Source: a virus
Virus record (IMG/VR): IMGVR_UViG_3300022602_000424
Location: 1 to 23,991 of that record
Reading direction: 5' to 3' (one strand)
Length of the DNA: 23,991 nucleotides
Part shown: in pieces, positions 19,855 through 23,991 of the stretch
Layout: each line of letters begins with the position of its first letter
How positions within the stretch are numbered: the first letter of the stretch is position 1
The notes under the pieces: generated by a model
What the model saw: the letters and a program-made list of their open reading frames with translations, nothing else
Told to the model about the DNA's origin: nothing
The model's database searches: none
Translations under genes and position numbers: made by a program

Positions 19855-20772
19855 TTAGTTGCTTCCTACCATTTTGTTACCTGGTTTACCTTTATCAGTG
19901 CCTTTCCAATAACCAGTAAATTTTGGACCACTTGGTTGCTTTTCAGCATCACTCATTGCACTTTCTGTTTTCTTTTTTTTCTTCTTTGGAGAATAAGTTC
20001 CGCCAAATAGCGAACCAACGCTGCTGCTTCCTGCTCCGCCGTTAATAGCACCAACTGCCATACCGCCAGCACTACTTGCGCCAGCACTTGCACTTTCACC
20101 AATCACATGAAAACCTTGCTGTTGCTTGCTTTTAACTTGTGCAGATGGAACCATAACTGGTTGACCCTGAACATTGCCATTGGTATCAACCTTTGCCATC
20201 TTAACCATGCCTGGTGTTTGTGTTATGCCAGGTGCTTTTGGTGGTGTGCCAGGTGTTTGTTGTGTCTGTTGGGTCGGTGATGCAGGTGGTGTTCCAACTA
20301 CCTGAGTTTCTGCTTCTTGCATTTCTTCTGGATAACGCATTTCATAATCCATATAATCAAATATAGATTCAATATAATCAGCAGCACGAGTTAGCTTGCG
20401 TTGAACCCAACCTTCAAGCCCTCTGTTTTCATCAACATTTTTTAAAATTTCATGCAACATAATTGCAAGTTTAGCAGTGCGATATAGTTCTGCACGAGCC
20501 ATATGAACTTCGTTATCACGAGGTTCTTCATTATATGATGGCATCATCTGACCGTTTGGTGCTTCCTGACCAACGATTTCACATCCACATTCTTCAATGC
20601 TATTGGCATCTTCTGGAAGTTTAATCATATAACGACCAGGATGAGCAGTAGCTAATGTTCCGTTAAAACTTTCAGCAAGTCTAGTTGCTTCGTTATAGTT
20701 TGTGATTACTGGTTTGCCATTCTTGGCAAGAATCTTTCCGTAAACATTCGTATCTTTAAGTTCATAATTCAT
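19855..20772 (-). CDS. Conserved T4-like phage protein, probably virion-associated
   Basis: A 305-residue protein. A helical domain at about 88-145 (VHMARAELYRTAKLAIMLHE, then GWVQRKLTRAADYIESIFDY) resembles a domain widespread in structural-region proteins of marine T4-like phages. Before it is a beta-rich N-terminal part with CGC (63-65). After it come a Pro/Thr/Gln-rich linker (160-190), a Gly/Ser/Ala-rich stretch, a run of six Lys, and a terminal KFTGYWKGTDKGKPGNKMVG module also recalled from other phages. M-Q-E|A (E153) and I-G-E|S (E226) are protease-like sites. AGGAT Shine-Dalgarno element. It directly precedes the large virion-type gene. Confidence 0.78.
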   Translation of the reverse strand: MNYELKDTNVYGKILAKNGKPVITNYNEATRLAESFNGTLATAHPGRYMIKLPEDANSIEECGCEIVGQEAPNGQMMPSYNEEPRDNEVHMARAELYRTAKLAIMLHEILKNVDENRGLEGWVQRKLTRAADYIESIFDYMDYEMRYPEEMQEAETQVVGTPPASPTQQTQQTPGTPPKAPGITQTPGMVKMAKVDTNGNVQGQPVMVPSAQVKSKQQQGFHVIGESASAGASSAGGMAVGAINGGAGSSSVGSLFGGTYSPKKKKKKTESAMSDAEKQPSGPKFTGYWKGTDKGKPGNKMVGSN

Positions 20773-20777
20773 GATGG

Positions 20778-21140
20778 TTATCCTGAATTATTTATGTATT
20801 CCACAATAATTATTTTAGTAAATTCATCTTGATAAGTTCCCCAATGTTTATCAATCATCAAGGTTATACCATTAATTTTTGCTTCTTTAATAAAACATTT
20901 TTTTCTACTAATATTATGCAAAAGTATAAAATATTTTTTATTATTGGCAACAAATAAGAAATTTTCAATAATTTTTTGTGATAAATCTAAAATAGGCAAA
21001 GACCGTTCTGATATCAGTTGAGCGTTATTCGTAAATGAATAATTCGTGTCTTCTGATAGGTATAGTCTATACGCTATTTCTTCTTCGCCATAGTCATAGG
21101 TCTCTGGTTCTATTTCTAATTGTATATGATATTCATTCAT
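20778..21140 (-). CDS. Unknown AT-rich phage gene
   Basis: A 120-residue protein, predicted beta-rich, acidic at the N-terminus (EIEPETYDYGEEEIAYRLYL) and ending in a hydrophobic strand (KIIIVEYINNSG). The ATG at 21140 is preferred; an in-frame TTG lies one codon upstream. It overlaps the preceding stop by 8 bases (ATGAATGA), so it is coupled. Clearly more AT-rich than the neighbouring structural genes, which may mean recent acquisition. No family is recognised. Confidence 0.7.
   Translation of the reverse strand: MNEYHIQLEIEPETYDYGEEEIAYRLYLSEDTNYSFTNNAQLISERSLPILDLSQKIIENFLFVANNKKYFILLHNISRKKCFIKEAKINGITLMIDKHWGTYQDEFTKIIIVEYINNSG
20789..20796 (-). promoter_or_regulatory. Possible late-type promoter (CATAAATA)
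   Basis: CATAAATA on the minus strand, about 17 bases before the ATG of the 19855-20772 gene, with AGGAT between. It differs from the T4 late motif TATAAATA only at the first base. It could drive the run of structural-type genes from 20.8 to 13.9 kb. Confidence 0.42.
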
Positions 21141-21408
21141 CAATAATCGCTTGAAGTTCCTTTAATAATTTATCTTCTTGGAACTTGGCTTCACGATTGT
21201 ATGAATTTTTAATTTTGTTTATTTTTGCGTTAAATCGGCGTATATCGCTGCGAGTGAGTTTTTTATTCTTCTTAGTAAGAAATTGTATTGCTTGGCTTTT
21301 AATGTTTGTAGATTGGATTTGTAGATTGCTGTTTATCTGGTACTCTTCCCAAACCTGAACAATTTGTTCCCATTGTGATTGGGCAAGAGGTGTAGTTTCG
21401 TCAAACAT
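21133..21408 (-). CDS. Small basic helical phage protein
   Basis: A 91-residue helical protein. The middle is strongly basic (LTKKNKKLTRSDIRRFNAKINKIKNSY) and could bind nucleic acid. The ends are acidic. A strong GAGGAGAG Shine-Dalgarno element precedes the ATG. It lies 13 bases after the nucleotidase gene and is coupled to the 20778-21140 gene. No family is recognised. Confidence 0.72.
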   Translation of the reverse strand: MFDETTPLAQSQWEQIVQVWEEYQINSNLQIQSTNIKSQAIQFLTKKNKKLTRSDIRRFNAKINKIKNSYNREAKFQEDKLLKELQAIIDE

Positions 21409-21421
21409 TTAACTCTCCTCA

Positions 21422-21934
21422 TTAGTCGTATCTCCCCAACTTTGCAAGACTGGTTAACTGTCTTGCAATTGAAGGATAATTTTGATCATCATATTTGATG
21501 CCAATTCCGCCAGAACTTTGCCAACTGTTGACATTTCTTCCATAATCATCAACGAGGATGCATGGGTTGCCGCCTAGTGTAGCAAACTCTGCTTTGTTGT
21601 GTGTAAGTTCAATATGCTTAGGTGGCATATCACTGAAATGCATACCAACCCAAGCTAGCTTGCCTGGTTCGCTGCGTGGATCGCCTGTTAATGGCGTTGA
21701 GCAAATATAATAACTGCCAAATTCTTTAATAACATGCCTGACCAATTCACGAGCATGTGGAAGAAGTGGAAGATTAGTCCAAAATGTAGGATGTTCTCGT
21801 ACCAGTTGCAGTTTTGCTTCTGGATTATCAATATCTTTATAGTGGTCTTTGCCATCAAGCTTTGCCCACTCACCGAAAAAGTCAGCGAGAACTCCATCTA
21901 AATCAAGGTAAACTCTGAACTTCTGATTAGCCAT
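21422..21934 (-). CDS. 5'(3')-deoxyribonucleotidase of the HAD superfamily
   Basis: A 170-residue protein of the NT5C-type nucleotidase family. It dephosphorylates (deoxy)nucleoside monophosphates and may tune nucleotide pools. Motif I is DLDGVLADF (11-19, nucleophile D11 and D13), motif II is ICST (77-80), a Lys follows in PGKLAW (K92), and motif IV is LVDDYGRN (127-134). All catalytic positions are present. The start is set at MANQKFRVYL because an upstream in-frame ATG would lie within the promoter. A sigma70-type promoter lies 33 bases upstream, divergent from the plus-strand island. Confidence 0.87.
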   Translation of the reverse strand: MANQKFRVYLDLDGVLADFFGEWAKLDGKDHYKDIDNPEAKLQLVREHPTFWTNLPLLPHARELVRHVIKEFGSYYICSTPLTGDPRSEPGKLAWVGMHFSDMPPKHIELTHNKAEFATLGGNPCILVDDYGRNVNSWQSSGGIGIKYDDQNYPSIARQLTSLAKLGRYD

Positions 21935-21966
21935 ATGATATTTATCCCTATTATTTCCGATACCTA

Positions 21967-21994
21967 ATAGTATCATAACCTGTGGATAAGTCAA
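21967..21994 (-). promoter_or_regulatory. Promoter for the nucleotidase gene, with an operator-like dyad
   Basis: TTGACT, 16 bp and TACTAT on the minus strand. GATAC and GTATC (21959-21963 and 21970-21974) form an inverted repeat over the -10 box. The downstream TATTAGGTAT closely resembles TATAAGGTAT after the divergent plus-strand promoter. Confidence 0.72.
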
Positions 21995-22008
21995 GCCTTA
22001 TTTTTTCC

Positions 22009-22036
22009 TTGACAGATGGCGCTTTTGTGCTAGTAT
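22009..22036 (+). promoter_or_regulatory. Promoter for the plus-strand two-gene island
   Basis: TTGACA, 16 bp and TAGTAT on the plus strand. Its -35 box is 14 bp from that of the divergent nucleotidase promoter. The predicted start falls in AGGTATAAATA. Confidence 0.8.
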
Positions 22037-22040
22037 AAGG

Positions 22041-22048
22041 TATAAATA
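22041..22048 (+). promoter_or_regulatory. T4-type late promoter motif (TATAAATA)
   Basis: A perfect TATAAATA lies 16 bases before the ATG of the 22064-22249 gene and just after the early-type promoter. Together they could keep the island expressed throughout infection. A single 8-base match in AT-rich DNA may be chance. Confidence 0.5.
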
Positions 22049-22063
22049 TTACAGGAGTTTCCA

Positions 22064-22249
22064 ATGCGTATCAAGGAAGTTATTCCTACAAATGAAGATT
22101 TTTCTGGTCAATTTGTGACCACTGCTGATCCTGTTATTTCTCAGGAAGATACTGCTCGCGTCCTTGCTGTCAAAGAATCCGATTTTAGCGAACCTATGAG
22201 CGGCGATGAACTCGTTGAACACATGAAATCTGTTCTTGGAATGCAATAA
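22064..22249 (+). CDS. Small acidic protein, possible antitoxin
   Basis: A 61-residue acidic protein (MRIKEVIPTNEDFSGQF, then an ESDFSEPMSGDELVEHMKSVLG C-terminal helix). A good ACAGGAG Shine-Dalgarno element. Its stop overlaps the next start (TAATG). Size, charge, order and coupling fit an antitoxin that binds the following protein, but no antitoxin family motif or clear DNA-binding domain is visible. It is one of only two complete plus-strand genes in the window. Confidence 0.65.
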   Translation: MRIKEVIPTNEDFSGQFVTTADPVISQEDTARVLAVKESDFSEPMSGDELVEHMKSVLGMQ

Positions 22250-22608
22250 TGGCAACAGTTTTTAGAACATGTGGGCTATTTGATGATACTCTAAAATCAC
22301 ATGGCAGTGCCGTTCTAAAAGCATTTATTGATTTTAAGAAAACCAAAGAAATCAATGCCATGACTCCGTTTGGCAGTAAAGATCGTCCATTTGCTGGCGA
22401 TGGTCCATTTGGCATGATGAAGCCACGCCTTATACATGCTGGCATGACTAAAGACATTAGTTTATTTTATTATATCTCAGGTCAAAATCCACAAGTTATT
22501 AGTTTACTTGGTTTCTTTACCCATGATGAAAGCGGTATTGGTCAACCTTCTAAGCCTGCTATTCAAAAAGCATTGGTTAAAAAGTTTGGCAATCAAGAAA
22601 TGAAGTAA
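22249..22608 (+). CDS. Possible RelE/ParE-type toxin-like protein
   Basis: A 119-residue basic protein. Pattern: VFRTCGLFDDTL … FIDFKKTKEINAMTPFG, then PRLIHAGMTKDISLFYYISG, VISLLGFFTHDESGIGQP and a basic C-terminal helix. A similar 'H-A-x-L-T-x-D-I-S-x-x-Y … G-x-F-x-H-x-x-x-G-x-G-Q-P' arrangement occurs in small phage/bacterial proteins that I believe share the RelE-like toxin fold. RelE-type toxins cut mRNA on the ribosome. Catalytic residues cannot be assigned with certainty. The stop codon abuts the stop of the minus-strand gene (TAATTA), with no terminator between. Call tentative. Confidence 0.5.
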   Translation: MATVFRTCGLFDDTLKSHGSAVLKAFIDFKKTKEINAMTPFGSKDRPFAGDGPFGMMKPRLIHAGMTKDISLFYYISGQNPQVISLLGFFTHDESGIGQPSKPAIQKALVKKFGNQEMK

Positions 22609-23991
22609 TTACGATAGCTGTCTTACTGTCCAACCAGTTCCCAACGAACTACTATAATTAATTGTAAAATAACTTGTCGCATTTTGATAGTTATTGAATG
22701 CTGCTGCATCCGTTAACTGCTCACCATCGCCACTATACAATGCATAATTACCTCTGCCACCAGGATTTGCAATTCTAGGTGTGTTATTAGTTACACTAAT
22801 ATTGGGATCATTTGCCCAATCTGGCGTAGGTTCAGCAGCAGGTTGATTTACAATAGGTTCGCCTGGTCCCATATAGAACAATTCTTGTTCATCAGTATTT
22901 GGCGCAATTGTATATAACGCAATACCACGCAATCCACCAATAGTTCCGCCCCAACGCATTACTGTGCTATATGCTCGTTGGAAATTATTAGCAAATTCTA
23001 TTGCCGCTTGTTGGGTAGACGCACCGAATCTATGAATTTCTCTACCATCATCGGTATATTTTATAACATATCGTACTGGGCGTTGATCGCCACTTGCGGT
23101 GCCTTGTGCAGTCTGTGTGGCTGTTGGTGGCAGTGATGGAGCACGATCTTCGCCTCTACTGGTAATGCGCATAACATCATCACGCAAGTATTGTAAGGAA
23201 GATTCATCTAATAGTTGAACATTAAAACGATCTGCTCGCAAGCCCTTTACGCCCCAATGTTTTTCAGCCGCAGGAGCAGCCATCTTTATTATTTCACTTT
23301 GATATGTTGAATACATTTCAACCTGTGGAATAAACACTATTGTTTTACTGTCCATCTCATTAGGATTTGTAGAATAGTATTGAACACGAACCATGCTATA
23401 ACCAGGATAGCGTAGACTTACATCAGCGAGTGGCATCTGACGGTCATGGGCAAACTTTACTGCTGCCTCAATCATGTCATATGGTGCAGTGCCGTTGATT
23501 TTTACTACTTGTTCGCCGTCTTCATTTTCCAAGAAACCATCAACTGGGCCACTGCCTATCGGTGCAATAGGCTTACGACGCTCTTGTGCACTGCGTAATT
23601 CTCTAACAAGTTGTTCTTTGTCAATAGCACCAGCAGTATATTTTGCAAATAGCTGCATCGTGTTATCTTTTTCACCAATGCCAGAACTAACAAACTTATA
23701 CAATTTCTTTTGATATTCTTGCTTTGAATCTTCACTGTCAGCGGCTGCTGCCATAACACGAACATAGCGCAACATAGTCTTGCGGATTTCTTCATATTGC
23801 TCAAAGTAATTACCACCAGCACTACGGAACTCAATATAGTTTGACTTGATGTTTACACTTACGTAACGGTCACCACGAGGAACCAATAGTTTATTGATTT
23901 CTTTTTTAGCAATATCTTCTAATCCACCACGCATCTTATCAAGGATTGCTGGTACATTCTTTTTGGCATTTCTACCACGCACTTCACGCTT
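22609..23991 (-). CDS. Large phage protein, 5' end outside the window; weakly amidoligase-like
   Basis: The frame is open to the right edge, giving at least 460 residues; an internal GTG at 23982 is not needed as start. Near the left end of the visible part is YVSVNIKSNYIEFRSAGG, then EEIRKTMLRYVRVMAAAAD and EYQKKLYKFV. The 'H/N-x-E-F-R-x-x-G-G … T-M-L-R-Y' run recalls the end of phage proteins annotated as putative amidoligases (COOH-NH2 ligases), whose catalytic part would lie outside the window. Middle and C-terminal parts contain linkers and two repeated-looking domains (RYVIKYTDDGREIHRFG, about 300-335; NYALYSGDGEQLTDAAAF, about 415-432). Function unconfirmed. Confidence 0.6.
   Translation of the reverse strand, partial: KREVRGRNAKKNVPAILDKMRGGLEDIAKKEINKLLVPRGDRYVSVNIKSNYIEFRSAGGNYFEQYEEIRKTMLRYVRVMAAAADSEDSKQEYQKKLYKFVSSGIGEKDNTMQLFAKYTAGAIDKEQLVRELRSAQERRKPIAPIGSGPVDGFLENEDGEQVVKINGTAPYDMIEAAVKFAHDRQMPLADVSLRYPGYSMVRVQYYSTNPNEMDSKTIVFIPQVEMYSTYQSEIIKMAAPAAEKHWGVKGLRADRFNVQLLDESSLQYLRDDVMRITSRGEDRAPSLPPTATQTAQGTASGDQRPVRYVIKYTDDGREIHRFGASTQQAAIEFANNFQRAYSTVMRWGGTIGGLRGIALYTIAPNTDEQELFYMGPGEPIVNQPAAEPTPDWANDPNISVTNNTPRIANPGGRGNYALYSGDGEQLTDAAAFNNYQNATSYFTINYSSSLGTGWTVRQLS

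Noticed and set aside
21939-21946. GATAAATA on the minus strand as a late promoter for the nucleotidase
   Set aside because: Transcription would start at or after the ATG, and a well-placed sigma70-type promoter is already present upstream.
23974-23982. GTG at 23982 as the start of the right-edge gene
   Set aside because: The frame stays open to the window edge and no ribosome-binding site can be seen, so the gene is treated as partial.
1-23991. tRNA genes, CRISPR arrays, integrase or transposase genes
   Set aside because: No cloverleaf-type sequence, regularly spaced repeats, or recombinase/transposase motifs were recognised; tandem repeats found lie inside coding genes.

Overview
The window looks like part of a T4-like myovirus genome infecting an unidentified proteobacterium. 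The evidence is a set of T4-type replication genes read from the minus strand: family B DNA polymerase (gp43 type), sliding clamp (gp45 type), RNase H/5' nuclease, and a DsbA-like small DNA-binding protein. Around them are tightly packed, often overlapping small genes and promoters close to the host sigma70 consensus. Base composition is AT-rich. I found no tRNA, CRISPR array, integrase or insertion sequence, and no gene-free stretch over about 100 bases. The host cannot be named from this sequence.

Layout. (1) 1-265: the end of a plus-strand gene, meeting a MoxR-type AAA ATPase head-on at a 12-bp perfect hairpin. (2) 1.4-7.1 kb: small early-type genes, many with their own nearly identical promoter cassette (TTGACA, 16-17 bp, TATATT, with an AT-rich dyad over the -10 box, then a conserved leader ending in GGAG). 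Several cassettes use the -35 box as the stop codon of the gene before. Two products look ribosome-directed: an RMF-like protein (2215-2493) and a 39-residue ArfA-like protein (3420-3539). RNase H heads a four-gene overlapping run (4.3-6.2 kb). (3) 7.1-9.4 kb: an overlapping operon of small proteins, including a mannose-6-phosphate-isomerase-type cupin and two adjacent proteins that look paralogous. (4) 9.4-13.9 kb: clamp, a methyltransferase-like protein, DNA polymerase and the DsbA-like protein. (5) 13.9-20.8 kb: probable head/internal virion proteins with a twitch/radical SAM enzyme in their midst. Several carry L/I/V-x-E|A/G/S/D sites like those cut by T4-type prohead protease, just upstream of small basic Cys/Trp-rich C-terminal modules. 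(6) 20.8-22 kb: two small unknown genes and a 5'-nucleotidase of the HAD superfamily. (7) 22.0-22.6 kb: a plus-strand two-gene island with its own early and late promoter motifs, resembling a toxin-antitoxin pair. (8) 22.6 kb to the edge: a large partial protein with a weak resemblance to phage amidoligase-like proteins.

How it fits together: region 4 and RNase H make the replisome and replication-coupled late-transcription machinery. Region 2 looks like early host takeover, perhaps acting on ribosomes. Region 5 is most likely late virion material. The least explained part is region 5, where a radical SAM enzyme lies among proteins whose basic Cys/Trp-rich segments could be released inside the head by proteolysis. 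That reading is inference.
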